Notes: a model not told the origin generated them from the letters alone. DNA of 64,000 bases from Amycolatopsis methanolica 239 (GCF_000739085.1 NZ_CP009110.1:4402001-4466000), one strand, 5' to 3'. Positions 33,800 through 42,304 are shown, numbered from the stretch's first letter. Numbers and translations: made by a program.

Positions 33800-34561
33800 A
33801 TGACGAAACCCGACCAGCCGTTTCTCCTCGACACCCTGCGCGCCGAGATCCACGGCATCGGGGTCCTCGCCACACCGGCCGATCCGGACCTTCCGGTGCC
33901 CGCGTGTCCGGGGTGGACGGCAGGCGCGCTGGTCCGCCACCTCGGCGGGGTCGCGCACCGCGTGACCGACTGGGTGGACAGCCAGACCCTGCCGCTGGGC
34001 TGGGAACGGGAACCGCCCGCGGGGCAGGACGTGCTGGGCTGGTTCCGCGCCGCGGCCGACGGGCTGTTCCGCAGCCTCGCCAGCCGCCCGCCGAGCTTTC
34101 CCTGCCAGACCTGGTTCCCCGCCGACCGCACCTACGGGTTCTGGCGCCGCCGGATGGCCCACGAGTTCACCGTGCACCGGGTCGACCTGGAGCAGGCGCT
34201 GGGCCTGCCGCCGGTGGTGGATCCGGCGCTGGCGGCCGACGGGGTGGACGAGGTGCTGACCGTGTGGCTGGCAGAGGGCAACCGGCCCGCGCCCGAGGAG
34301 ACGGTCTCGGTGGACGCCTCGGGCGAGGTGTTCGAGGTGCGGTGCGCCGGTCACGTGTGGACGGTTCGGATGCCGTCGGGCACCGGGAATCCCGTGGTGC
34401 GACCGGAATCCGCGGGGAGCGCCGACGGGCGGGTGTCCGGCGCGCCGGAGGACGTGTACCTGTGGCTGTGGGGGCGCGGGCCTGCCGACCAGCTGCCGGT
34501 GACCGGGGACGTCTCCGGGCTGCGCGCGGCGCTGGCGGCCGTCACCCGCTCCGCGGCGTGA
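33800..34561 (+). CDS. Mycothiol-dependent maleylpyruvate isomerase-family protein
   Basis: A 253-residue MDMPI/DinB-type protein: N-terminal DinB-like bundle (FLLDTLRAEIHGIGVLATPADPDLPVPACPGWTAGALVRHLGGVAHRV, with zinc-ligand His in RHLGGVAH), then RRRMAHEFTVHRVDLEQALG with the second zinc histidines, and an MDMPI C-terminal domain ending YLWLWGRGPADQLPVTGD. Family members use mycothiol as cofactor, as expected for an actinomycete. The specific substrate is unknown. ATG at 33800 is preceded by CGGCGGG. Confidence 0.87.
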   Translation: MTKPDQPFLLDTLRAEIHGIGVLATPADPDLPVPACPGWTAGALVRHLGGVAHRVTDWVDSQTLPLGWEREPPAGQDVLGWFRAAADGLFRSLASRPPSFPCQTWFPADRTYGFWRRRMAHEFTVHRVDLEQALGLPPVVDPALAADGVDEVLTVWLAEGNRPAPEETVSVDASGEVFEVRCAGHVWTVRMPSGTGNPVVRPESAGSADGRVSGAPEDVYLWLWGRGPADQLPVTGDVSGLRAALAAVTRSAA

Positions 34562-34638
34562 GATTGGGCACGACAGCGCCGATATCAGGTCCCGAGGGCC
34601 CAGAATGGGTGGCTTGCGCACCAACCCAGGGAGGGCCG

Positions 34639-35514
34639 ATGCAGGAGCCGTTGTTCGGCTCGGTCGACGAGGTCGTCGAGCGCCTGGCCGGCGCGGGCTA
34701 CCTGGCGTCCACCGCCGTCGCCACCACCGTCTTCCTCGCCGACCGCCTCGGCAAGCCGCTGCTGGTCGAGGGCCCGGCCGGGGTCGGCAAGACCGAGCTG
34801 GCGCGGGCGCTGGCGCACGCCACAGGCAGCGAGCTGGTGCGCTTGCAGTGCTACGAGGGCATCGACGAGGCCCGCGCGCTCTACGAGTGGAACCACGCCA
34901 AGCAGCTGCTGCGCATCACCGCCGGCCGCGAAGAGGGCTGGGAACAGGCGCGCGACGAGGTGTTCAGCGAGGAGTTCCTGCTCCCCCGCCCGCTGCTCAA
35001 GGCGATCCGCAACCCGGACCCTACGGTCCTGCTGATCGACGAGACCGACAAGGCCGACGTCGAGATGGAGGGCCTGCTGCTGGAGGTCCTCGGCGACTTC
35101 CAGGTGACCGTGCCGGAGCTGGGCACGATCACCGCGCAGCGCCGCCCGTTCGTGCTGCTCACCTCGAACGCGACGCGTGAGCTGTCGGAGGCGCTCAAGC
35201 GGCGCTGCCTGTTCCTGCACCTGGACTTCCCCACGCCGGAGCTGGAGCGCGACATCGTCACCCTCAAGGTTCCCGGGCTGGACGCGCGCCTGGCGGACTC
35301 GGTGGTGCGGGTGGTCGCCGCGCTGCGGACGATGGAACTGCGCAAGGCGCCCTCGATCGCCGAGACCGTCGACTGGGCGCGCACCCTGCTCGCGCTGGGC
35401 GCCGACACGCTCGACGAGCAGGTGGTCGAGACGAGCCTCGGCGTGATCCTGAAGTACCAGAGCGACCACCGGAAGGCCGCGGCCGAGCTGCGGCTCGACT
35501 CGCTGCTGTCATGA
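34639..35514 (+). CDS. MoxR-family AAA ATPase
   Basis: A 291-residue AAA+ chaperone-like ATPase. Walker A is GPAGVGKT at residues 45-52, Walker B VLLIDETDKAD, sensor 1 in RPFVLLTSNATRELSEALKRRCLFLHLDFP. MoxR proteins work with VWA proteins in metal insertion or enzyme activation. ATG at 34639 follows GGGAGGGCCG. Its stop overlaps the VWA gene start, and the pair resembles CoxD-CoxE of molybdenum-hydroxylase loci; a coxLSM operon lies 25 kb away in this window. Confidence 0.93.
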   Translation: MQEPLFGSVDEVVERLAGAGYLASTAVATTVFLADRLGKPLLVEGPAGVGKTELARALAHATGSELVRLQCYEGIDEARALYEWNHAKQLLRITAGREEGWEQARDEVFSEEFLLPRPLLKAIRNPDPTVLLIDETDKADVEMEGLLLEVLGDFQVTVPELGTITAQRRPFVLLTSNATRELSEALKRRCLFLHLDFPTPELERDIVTLKVPGLDARLADSVVRVVAALRTMELRKAPSIAETVDWARTLLALGADTLDEQVVETSLGVILKYQSDHRKAAAELRLDSLLS

Positions 35515-36899
35515 CCTCCCCGGCGCTGCCGCGGCGGCTGGTCGAGTTCGTCGGCTCGCTGCGCGAGCACGGCATCCCGGTCGGGCCCGGCGAAACGGTC
35601 GACGCGGCCGCCGCGGTGGACGTGCTCGGGCTGGCCGACCGCGAGCAGCTGCGGGCGGCGCTGGCGGCGACCGTGCTGCGCCGCTCGGGGCAGCGGGGCA
35701 CCTTCGACGCGTTGTTCGACCTGTACTTCCCGGTCGCGGTCGGCGCCGCGGAGACGGCCGGGGAGGCGCCCGTGGACGCGGCGGAGCTGCGGGAGGCGCT
35801 GGTCGCCGCGCTCGCCGACGGCAACGGCGAACGCCTGCGGGCTCTGGCTTCGGCCGCGGTCGACCAGTTCGGCCGGTACGGCTCGTTCGGCGACGGCGGG
35901 TCCGGCGGCGGCGGGGCGAACGGGATGCGCGGCTGGTCGGCCTACCAGGCGCTGGACCGGGTGCGGCCGGACGCGCTGCTGAACCGGGTGCTCGCCGCGA
36001 TCCGCACGGACGGCAGCGCGTTCGGCGACGCGGTCGCCCGCAGCGAGGCGCGGTCCCGGATCGGCGCCTACCGGGAGGCGGTGCAGGCCGAGGCCCGCCG
36101 CCGCACGGCCGAGCTGCGCGGGCGCGAGCGGATCGCGCAGTACGCGGTGCCGCCGCAAACCGACCTGGTCAGCTTCACCAACGCCACCCGCGCCCAGCTC
36201 GCCGAGCTGCGCCGCACCATCCAGCCATTGTCGCGAAAGCTCGCCACCCGGCTGGCGACCCGGCGGCGCCGCGCCCGGCGCGGGCAGATCGACCTGCGCC
36301 GCACGCTGCGGCGGTCGCTGGCCACCGGCGGGGTGCCGATGCGGCCCGCGATGCGCGACCGTCGTCCCGGCCGCCCGGAACTGGTGCTGCTGTGCGACAT
36401 GTCCGGGTCGGTGGCCGGGTTCGCGCAGTTCACGCTGCTGCTGGTGCAGGCGCTGTCGGACCAGTTCAGCAAGATCCGCACGTTCGCGTTCGTCGAGCTG
36501 ACCGACGAGATCACCGGCCTGGTCACCGCGGGCGCGGCGGACCCGGAGGGGCTCGCGCGGCGCATCCTCACGCAGGCGAAGCTCACCCGCTGGGGCATGA
36601 GCAGCGACTACGGCGGTTCGCTGGCGAGCTTCGTGGACGGGTGGCCGGACGCCGTCGGGCCGCGCACGTCGGTCCTGATCCTCGGCGACGGCCGCACCAA
36701 CGGCGGCGACCCGAACCTCGACGCGGTGCGCCGGATCGCGGACAAGGCCAAGCACGTCCACTGGCTCAACCCGGAGGCGCGATCAGCTTGGGGCACGGGC
36801 GATTCCGCCGCGCTGCGGTACGCCCGCGTGGTCCCGATGCACGAGTGCCGCAACCTGCGTCAGCTCACCCAGCTGGTGACCGAGCTGCTGCCCGGCTGA
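35511..36899 (+). CDS. CoxE-like VWA-domain protein
   Basis: A 462-residue protein of the CoxE-like family. The N-terminal half is helical (LPRRLVEFVGSLREHGIPVGPGETVDAAAAV), followed by a Gly-rich linker. The C-terminal VWA domain starts at ~285: LVLLCDMSGSVAGFAQFTLLLVQALSDQF, with a MIDAS motif D-M-S-G-S, then TRWGMSSDYGGSLASF and LILGDGRTNGGDPN. It pairs with the MoxR ATPase (4-bp overlap). By analogy with CoxDE and NorD-type partners it could activate a metalloenzyme. Confidence 0.9.
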   Translation: MTSPALPRRLVEFVGSLREHGIPVGPGETVDAAAAVDVLGLADREQLRAALAATVLRRSGQRGTFDALFDLYFPVAVGAAETAGEAPVDAAELREALVAALADGNGERLRALASAAVDQFGRYGSFGDGGSGGGGANGMRGWSAYQALDRVRPDALLNRVLAAIRTDGSAFGDAVARSEARSRIGAYREAVQAEARRRTAELRGRERIAQYAVPPQTDLVSFTNATRAQLAELRRTIQPLSRKLATRLATRRRRARRGQIDLRRTLRRSLATGGVPMRPAMRDRRPGRPELVLLCDMSGSVAGFAQFTLLLVQALSDQFSKIRTFAFVELTDEITGLVTAGAADPEGLARRILTQAKLTRWGMSSDYGGSLASFVDGWPDAVGPRTSVLILGDGRTNGGDPNLDAVRRIADKAKHVHWLNPEARSAWGTGDSAALRYARVVPMHECRNLRQLTQLVTELLPG

Positions 36900-36977
36900 T
36901 GGTAACGAAGCCGTCTCGCGGGGAGTGATTTTCCCGCTGCGGTGTGTAAGTGGTCGAGACCAGGGCATCCCGTGGTC

Positions 36978-37931
36978 ATGGCGGGGAGCACGGTCGGCAG
37001 GCGGGCCTTCCTCACCGCGACCCTGGCGGGCGCGGCGAGCGCCGCCTGCAGCGGCGGTGGTGAGGGTTTCTTTTCCAGGCAGGCGCTTTCCGGGCGGCCG
37101 GCGCCGCTGGACGCGCCCGCCGCGGGGTTGCGCGGGTTCCCGGCGCAGGTCGCCGCGCACAGCGTGGTCGAGGACCACCTGCTGGTCAGCTACTGCGGCG
37201 CGCCGGGCAGCCCGGCGCTGGGGCGGATGACCGGTGATCTGCAGGAGGCCTCCGCGCGACTGCGCGAGCTGATCGGCACCTACCCGCGGACCCGGCCGGT
37301 GGTCCCGGTGGTCGAGCTGATCGCGACGACAGTGAACCCGACGCCGGGCCCGGACGGCATGTACCGCAGCCGGGCGAACGACAGCACGATCCAGCGCTAC
37401 CTCGACGCGGCGCGGGCGCTGGACGGGCAGCTGCTGCTCAACATCCAGCCGGGGCGCGCGGACTTCCTGCCCGAGGTGAAGGCGTTCGAGCACTGGCTGA
37501 CCGAGCCGGACGTCGGTGTCGCACTGGACCCGGAGTGGGCGGTGGAACCGGGCGTCGTGCCGGGCGAGGAGTTCGGTGTGACGACCGGCGAGGAGCTCGA
37601 CGGAGTGGCCGCCTACCTCGCTTCGCTGGTGGCGCGGCACCGGCTGCCGGAGAAGATCATGGTGTACCACCAGGTGGCGGTGACGGTCGTGCGGGACATC
37701 GCCGGGCTGAAGCGGCACAACGGGGTCGCGGTGATCAACGTGGTGGACGGCATCGGCAGCGCCGAGGCGAAGAAGGCCACCTGGGACCAGGTGATGAAGC
37801 GCAAGCCGCCGCACGTCAAGGCGGGGTTCAAGCTCTTCTACCAGGAGGACACCCGCGGCGGGCAACCGCTGATGAGGCCCGAGCAGGTGGTCGGGCTGCA
37901 GCCGGAACCGGTCTACGTGGTGTACGAATAG
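36978..37931 (+). CDS. Predicted exported lipoprotein of unknown function
   Basis: A 317-residue protein with an N-terminal twin-arginine-like stretch (GRRAFLTATLAGAASAAC) ending in a lipobox at C24, so it is probably lipidated on the outer face of the membrane. The mature part is soluble. Conserved-looking blocks are LLVSYCGAPGSPALGRMTGDL, LLLNIQPGRADFLPEVKAFEHWL, DVGVALDPEWAVEPG and KIMVYHQVAVTVVRDI, reminiscent of a TIM-barrel hydrolase-like fold. The same family occurs in other actinomycetes without a known role. I choose the ATG at 36978; an upstream in-frame start at 36942 would add residues before the signal. Confidence 0.68.
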   Translation: MAGSTVGRRAFLTATLAGAASAACSGGGEGFFSRQALSGRPAPLDAPAAGLRGFPAQVAAHSVVEDHLLVSYCGAPGSPALGRMTGDLQEASARLRELIGTYPRTRPVVPVVELIATTVNPTPGPDGMYRSRANDSTIQRYLDAARALDGQLLLNIQPGRADFLPEVKAFEHWLTEPDVGVALDPEWAVEPGVVPGEEFGVTTGEELDGVAAYLASLVARHRLPEKIMVYHQVAVTVVRDIAGLKRHNGVAVINVVDGIGSAEAKKATWDQVMKRKPPHVKAGFKLFYQEDTRGGQPLMRPEQVVGLQPEPVYVVYE

Positions 37932-37932
37932 G

Positions 37933-37975
37933 GGCCCCCGAGCGCGGGGCAGTTGGGAGTCCGCACTCGGGGGCC
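37933..37975 (+). terminator. Hairpin after the lipoprotein gene
   Basis: GGCCCCCGAG at 37933-37942 and its complement at 37966-37975, loop 23 nt, starting 2 bp after the stop codon. GC-rich stem without a T-run. The rest of the gap to 38208 shows no convincing gene. Confidence 0.6.
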
Positions 37976-38208
37976 ACTCGCCTGCCACAACGCTCCGAGG
38001 GGGAGTTCGAGCGCGGGCAAGACGGCGGTGCCGGAGGTGTCGCGCCCACCCTCCGCGCGGGCCTTATCAGTGAATCGAGGCGAAAGCAGGGCGTGTTACT
38101 GGCAGGTCTTCAACAATTTCAGGGAATCCAGGAGATGTCGTCCGGGTCGCCGCCGATGAGGGTCTGCCGGGTATCCTGTGAGCTGGGTCGCATGCTCCGC
38201 AACGCTAG

Positions 38209-38256
38209 CGATTGTTGAACGATCCGTCAACCCGGTTGCTCGATTGTTCAACGATC
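38209..38256. promoter_or_regulatory. Two direct copies of a 16-bp palindromic site
   Basis: CGATTGTTGAACGATC at 38209-38224 and CGATTGTTCAACGATC at 38241-38256 differ only at the central base and are 32 bp apart (three helical turns). The inner symmetry (GAT-GTT.AAC-ATC) resembles TetR or GntR/FadR-type operators. They stand 46-93 bp before the small gene at 38302, with TATTCT downstream as a possible -10. Confidence 0.6.
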
Positions 38257-38301
38257 CTCTATTCTGTGGCGCACCACACCGTTCTCGGAAAGGTGCCAGC
38301 G

Positions 38302-38535
38302 ATGACCGCGTCCACCCTCAGCCACCGCGACGTCGAATTCCTGAAAGCGGTTGCCGACGGTCGCGTGGAACTGACCGCGAGCAGCGAGCCGCACGTGTAC
38401 GTCGACGGACTCTCCTGCTGCGACCAGTTCGGCGCGCGACTGCTGATCCACGCCGGCCTGGTCCGCCGCGTCCCCGGCAACGGCTCTCGCATCCCCGCCA
38501 AGCTCACCGACGCCGGCCGCGACGCAATTCGTTAG
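38302..38535 (+). CDS. Small hypothetical protein (winged-helix-like)
   Basis: A 77-residue protein: DVEFLKAVADGRVELTASSEPHVYVDGLSCCDQFGARLLIHAGLVRRVPGNG, ending KLTDAGRDAIR. The final L-T-x-A-G segment resembles the wing and last helix of a small winged-helix protein, but the pattern is too short for certainty. ATG at 38302 after AAGGTGCCAGCG. Its end overlaps the permease stop by 4 bp. Two palindromic sites upstream imply tight regulation. Confidence 0.6.
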   Translation: MTASTLSHRDVEFLKAVADGRVELTASSEPHVYVDGLSCCDQFGARLLIHAGLVRRVPGNGSRIPAKLTDAGRDAIR

Positions 38536-39569
38536 GCGGCCGCTCGCCGCGTCCATTGTGGACGGCTGCGGTACAGCACGGCCACGAACGCGGGCACGCC
38601 GATGATCGACGTGACCACGCCGACCGGCACCTCCTGCGGGTCGAGCACCGTGCGCGCCAGCGTGTCGACCCACACCAGGAACACCGCGCCGGCCACGGCG
38701 GTCACCGGCAGCAGGCGTCCGTGGCCAGGGCCGACCAGCGCGCGGGCCGCGTGCGGGAGCACCAGCCCGACGAACCCGACCGCCCCGCAGGCACTCACCA
38801 GCGCGGCCGTCAGCAGCGCGGTGACGCACATCAGCACGATCCGGGTCCGCGTCAGCGCGACCCCGAGCGCCGCGGCGAGGTCCTGGCCGTAGGCGAGCAC
38901 GTCGAGCGTGCGGGCGTGGCCGAAGCACACCAGCAACGCGACGACCAGCACCGCGGCACACACGCCGACCCCGGACCACGACGCGCTGCTGAACGACCCG
39001 AGCAGCCAGAACAACACGCCCCGCGTCGTTTCCGCGTCCCCGGCCGTCAACACGACGAACGACGTCAGCGCGGAGAACAGCTGCATCGCCGCGACCCCGG
39101 ACAGCACGACGCGCTCGGTGGTGCCGCCCAGCGTCTGGCTGAGCAACAGCACGAGCCCGAACGACAGCACCGCCCCGGCGAACGCCCCCGCGGACAACGA
39201 CACCACTCCCCCGCCGACGCCGAGCACCACGACCAGCACGGCACCGGTCGACGCGCCCGAGGACACCCCGAGCACGAACGGGTCGGCGAGCGGGTTGCGC
39301 AGCAGCGACTGCATGACCGCCCCGCACACCGCCAGGCCCGCCCCGCACACGGCGGCCAGCAGGGCGCGCGGGATCCGCAGGTGCCACACGATTCCGTCGC
39401 GCACCGGCGAGAGCACCGGCTCCCCGAAGCCGAGGTGGGCCAGGACGGTCGCGTAGACATCGCCGACGCTGATCCCGGCCGGGCCGATCGTCACCGCGAC
39501 GGCCACCGACACCACGAGCAGCGCGAGACCACCGGCGCACAGCGGCAGGACTCGCGCGGTGCGCGTCAC
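38532..39569 (-). CDS. FecCD-family ABC permease (probably cobalamin/corrinoid importer)
   Basis: A 345-residue polytopic permease with about ten helices. Family signatures are RIPRALLAAVCGAGLAVCGAVMQSLLRNPLADPFVLGVSSGASTGA (residues ~65-110) and CGAVGFVGLVLPHAARALVGPGHGRLLPVTAVAGAVFLVWVDTLAR (~255-305). BtuC-like importers move vitamin B12, heme or siderophores. GTG at 39569 overlaps the binding-protein stop (GTGA). The cobalamin riboswitch upstream points to B12. No ATPase gene follows; the next gene is on the other strand. Confidence 0.9.
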   Translation of the reverse strand: MTRTARVLPLCAGGLALLVVSVAVAVTIGPAGISVGDVYATVLAHLGFGEPVLSPVRDGIVWHLRIPRALLAAVCGAGLAVCGAVMQSLLRNPLADPFVLGVSSGASTGAVLVVVLGVGGGVVSLSAGAFAGAVLSFGLVLLLSQTLGGTTERVVLSGVAAMQLFSALTSFVVLTAGDAETTRGVLFWLLGSFSSASWSGVGVCAAVLVVALLVCFGHARTLDVLAYGQDLAAALGVALTRTRIVLMCVTALLTAALVSACGAVGFVGLVLPHAARALVGPGHGRLLPVTAVAGAVFLVWVDTLARTVLDPQEVPVGVVTSIIGVPAFVAVLYRSRPQWTRRAAA

Positions 39570-40561
39570 CTGGCGAACCCGAACCCGCGCAGCGCCGCGG
39601 CGACCTGCTCGGCGCCGTCCACGGTACGCAGTGTCGGATTCATCGCCTGCCCGGACAACAGCACGTACCGCTTGTTCCGCACGGCAGCCAGGTCGCGGGT
39701 CACCGGGTGCGACTCCAGGAACGCGATCTTGGCGGCGGCGTTCTCCGCGGTCTGCGAACGGCGGGTCAGGTCGCCGAGGACGATCACGTCCGGGTCGCGT
39801 TCGGCGACCGTCTCCCAGTTGATCTGCGGCCACTCCTCGCGCGTGTCGTCGAAGACGTTGCGGGCGCCCACGGTCGTCGTGATGATGCCGGGCGCGCCGC
39901 AGCAACCCGCCAGGTAGGGGGCTTCGGAGTTGGCGAACCAGAACATCAGCCGGGCGTTCGCGCCGGCGCCCGCGACCGCGCGCATCCGTTCCTGCAGGCT
40001 GGTCACCAGCTGCTCGCCGCGGTCCTCGACGCCGAAGATCCGCGCGAGGTCCCGGATCTCGGTGTAGACGGCGTCCATGGTCAGAGTCTCGGTGCGCGTG
40101 CCGTCGCCGCCGCCGCTGGTGTCCTTGGCGCACTCGGTCGGCGACAGGTAGGCGGGCACCCCGAGCTGCTCGAACTGCTCGCGGGTCGCGACGCCGCCCT
40201 TGCCGAGGATGGCGCCGAACGAGGCGGCGACGAAGTCCGGCTCGGCGGCGAGCACGGTCTCGAACGACGGGTAGTTCTCGGCGAGCCGGGGCACCTTCGC
40301 GTTGTCCGCGGCCAGGTGCGGCAGCACGGGATCGGTCCAGGTGGCGGTGCCTGCCATGCGGTCGGCCAGGCCGAGGGACAGCATGATCTCCGCCGCGCCC
40401 TGGTTGAGCGCGACCGCCCGCCGCGGCGGTTCCGCCACGCGGACCTGGTGGCCGCAGTTGTCGACGGCCACGGCGGCGGTGTCTCCGGAGGGGGTGGCGC
40501 TCGCACACCCCGTCAGCGTCAGCACGGCGGCGAGCAGCGAGAAGGTCATCGATCGGCGCAC
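39566..40561 (-). CDS. ABC substrate-binding lipoprotein (BtuF-like)
   Basis: A 331-residue exported lipoprotein: signal MRRSMTFSLLAAVLTLTGC with lipobox LTGC, then a class III binding fold: PRRAVALNQGAAEIMLSLGLADRMAGTATWTDPVLPHL, ETVLAAEPDFVAASFGAI, ITTTVGARNVFDDTREEWPQINWETVAERDPDVIVLGDLT. The start is GTG at 40561 following AGGGGCCGCT. It is the first gene after the cobalamin riboswitch and overlaps the FecCD permease, so a corrinoid is the likely ligand. Confidence 0.88.
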   Translation of the reverse strand: MRRSMTFSLLAAVLTLTGCASATPSGDTAAVAVDNCGHQVRVAEPPRRAVALNQGAAEIMLSLGLADRMAGTATWTDPVLPHLAADNAKVPRLAENYPSFETVLAAEPDFVAASFGAILGKGGVATREQFEQLGVPAYLSPTECAKDTSGGGDGTRTETLTMDAVYTEIRDLARIFGVEDRGEQLVTSLQERMRAVAGAGANARLMFWFANSEAPYLAGCCGAPGIITTTVGARNVFDDTREEWPQINWETVAERDPDVIVLGDLTRRSQTAENAAAKIAFLESHPVTRDLAAVRNKRYVLLSGQAMNPTLRTVDGAEQVAAALRGFGFAR

Positions 40562-40611
40562 AGCGGCCCCTAGCGTCGAGGGCTCATGCGCGGAGCCCGG
40601 TCCGGCGGTCT

Positions 40612-40780
40612 CCCCCGTGGCGGGGGTGCCAGCAGGTCTTCGGACTCGGGGTCGTCCGGGCGGAACGCCTTCCCGGACCGCGTGGTCCAGTGGCCGTTGT
40701 CCCGCCCGTCGCCGCTCACCGCTGCGCGTCAGTTCCGGATTCGCACCGGATTCCCTGGCCCCTCGCGGGGCACGACTGGC
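40612..40780 (-). ncRNA. Cobalamin riboswitch and expression-platform hairpin
   Basis: Read on the minus strand from 40780: P1 arm GCCAG (partner CTGGC at 40632-40628), GGGAATCCGGTGCGAATCCGG, the sequence GCAGCGG, GCCACTG, GGGAAGGCGTTCC, and finally CGAGTCCGAAGACCTGC, all in the order of adenosylcobalamin-type aptamers. A CCCCC-GCCAC-GGGGG hairpin follows at 40612-40626, 51 bp before the binding-protein start; it is the probable switching element (terminator or ribosome-site control). Repression by B12 is the known behaviour. Confidence 0.92.
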
Positions 40781-40784
40781 GCGC

Positions 40785-41419
40785 TCACGCTAGCACGACG
40801 ACCCCGTCCCCGGCCCCGACCGTGCCCGGTTCCACAGTGGCCCCGTAGGCGCCGAGGCACGTGTCGTGCTCGCGGCCGATGCGGCGCAGGACGGCCGGTG
40901 CGCGACGGCCGGTGCGCGGATCGACGTTGACGACGACGCAGCGCCGGTCGCGGCGGTCGACCCGGATGCGGGTGGTGCCGATGCGGAGCGTGCGGCCGAT
41001 CCAGTCCTCCTCGGGCACGTCGGTGTCGATCAGAGGAGGTTGGGGCGGAAGCGCAGCGGCTCGGCACCGGCGCTGCGGGTGGTGATCAGGGACAACGGCG
41101 CGCTGTCGAACGTGCCACGGTCCAGTTTCTGGACGCGCGCGGCGCCCAGTTCCGCGGCGAGCGCGGGATCGGTGACGTCGTGCAGCCTGCCGTCCGGGGT
41201 GCGAACCTGGGACTCGCCGACGACCTGGTAGCGGACGAGGTCGTTGCGCCTGCGGATGGTGAGCCAGGGGAAGCCGTTCGACTCCTGGCCCGGCCGGACG
41301 AACGCCCAGCGCCGGTCACCGTCGAGGCCGTGCCAGGAGACGGCGGCCTCGTCCAGCGGTTGCGCGGCCATGGACTTGACGGGGTAGCGGAAGATCGCGG
41401 CGAGGTGTCCGACGAGCAT
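40785..41419 (-). pseudogene. MOSC-domain protein broken by a frameshift
   Basis: The frame from 41419 encodes MOSC_N and the start of MOSC: LVGHLAAIFRYPVKSMAAQPLDEAAVSWHGLDGDRRWAFV, PDGRLHDVTDPALAAELG, ending FRPNLL at a TGA near 41030. Downstream another frame continues with PEEDWIGRTLRIGTTRIRVDRRDRRCVVVNVDP...CLGAYGATVEPG. One extra base in CTCCTCTGATCGAC explains the stop. The segment after TTRS also looks short by about ten residues. The conserved cysteine (CVVVNVDP) is kept. Intact members bind sulfur or molybdenum cofactor. Two separate small proteins are unlikely. Confidence 0.82.
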
Positions 41420-41527
41420 CTGCGCCTCCTCGGGTGAGAAGGCGCCCTTGCTGCAGGAGACGGTGCCGAGCGTGGCGGGCCGGGCCCGTCGCAGCGCCCC
41501 TCGGCACCGCCTGCGAAGGTAGCACTT

Positions 41528-42304
41528 CTAGCTCCAGGCCTGCCAGGCCAGTGTCACGGCCAGGCCCATGCCCGCCAGCGCGATCGCCACCCGGAGCGGG
41601 GCCGCGGGCAGGCGGCGGACCACCGCGGGGCCCACGAAGGAGCCGGCGACCAGACCGAGGCACAGGGCCGCCGCCGCGGGCCAGAGCACCGAGCCGGTGA
41701 ACGCGAACACCACGGCGGCCACCAGGTTGGCCGCGCCGGTCACGATGTTCTTCGCCGCGTTCGTCCTGGCCAGCGGCTGCGCCCAGGCGGCGGACAGCAG
41801 CGCCAGCATGATCACCCCGGCCGCCGCGCCGAAGTACCCGCCGTAGATCGCGACCAGGAACGCGCCCGTCGCAGTGCCCGCGGTGAGCCCGCCGTCGCCG
41901 CGGCCGGCGCGTTCGGCCAGCCGCGGGGAGAACAGCAACAGCACCGACGCGCCGCCGATGAGGAACGGGACGATGTAGGCGAACGTGTCCTCGGGGGTGA
42001 GCAGCAGCAACGCGCTGCCCGCCGCGCCGCCGACCGCGGTGATCGCGCACAACCGCAGCAACCGGGCGCGCTGCCCGCGCAACTCGGGACGCGAACCGGC
42101 CGCCGAGCCGACCGTGTTGCCCATCAACGCGACGGTGTTGGTCACGTTCGCGGTGACCGGCGGCACACCGATCGCCAGCAGCGCCGGATAGGACACCAGC
42201 GAGGCGAGCCCGGCGATCGACCCCGTCAGCCCCGCCCCGACACCGGCCACCACGAGGAACAGCAGTTGCCACGGGCCGAGGGTGAGCGGCGGATCAGCGG
42301 GCAC
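41528..42304 (-). CDS. TauE/SafE-family membrane exporter
   Basis: A 258-residue membrane protein with eight to nine predicted helices, of the TauE/SafE (DUF81) family, which moves sulfite, sulfonates or related anions. The duplicated signature is present: VAGVGAGLTGSIAGLASLVSYPALLAIGVPP in the first repeat, and IYGGYFGAAAGVIMLALLSAAWAQPLARTNAAKNIVTGAANLVAAVVF in the second. The ligand is not evident. No neighbouring sulfur-oxidation gene is seen. The 107 bp before its start (42305-42411) contain repeated TTACCGCAA but no gene. Confidence 0.92.
   Translation of the reverse strand: MPADPPLTLGPWQLLFLVVAGVGAGLTGSIAGLASLVSYPALLAIGVPPVTANVTNTVALMGNTVGSAAGSRPELRGQRARLLRLCAITAVGGAAGSALLLLTPEDTFAYIVPFLIGGASVLLLFSPRLAERAGRGDGGLTAGTATGAFLVAIYGGYFGAAAGVIMLALLSAAWAQPLARTNAAKNIVTGAANLVAAVVFAFTGSVLWPAAAALCLGLVAGSFVGPAVVRRLPAAPLRVAIALAGMGLAVTLAWQAWS

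Noticed and set aside
38178..39917. Open frame of 579 codons on the plus strand
   Set aside because: It lies antisense to the FecCD permease and binding-protein genes, is rich in Arg, Pro and Gly, has no domain, and its start is unrelated to a ribosome site. GC-rich shadow frame.
38532..40508. One continuous minus-strand frame across the binding protein and permease (possible fusion)
   Set aside because: Only the part after 39569 is the permease. Upstream, this frame runs out of phase through the binding-protein gene, which has its own frame, lipobox and stop at 39566.
40785..41419. Two separate small genes instead of one MOSC gene
   Set aside because: The two frames give consecutive, non-overlapping parts of one MOSC protein, and one base change joins them.
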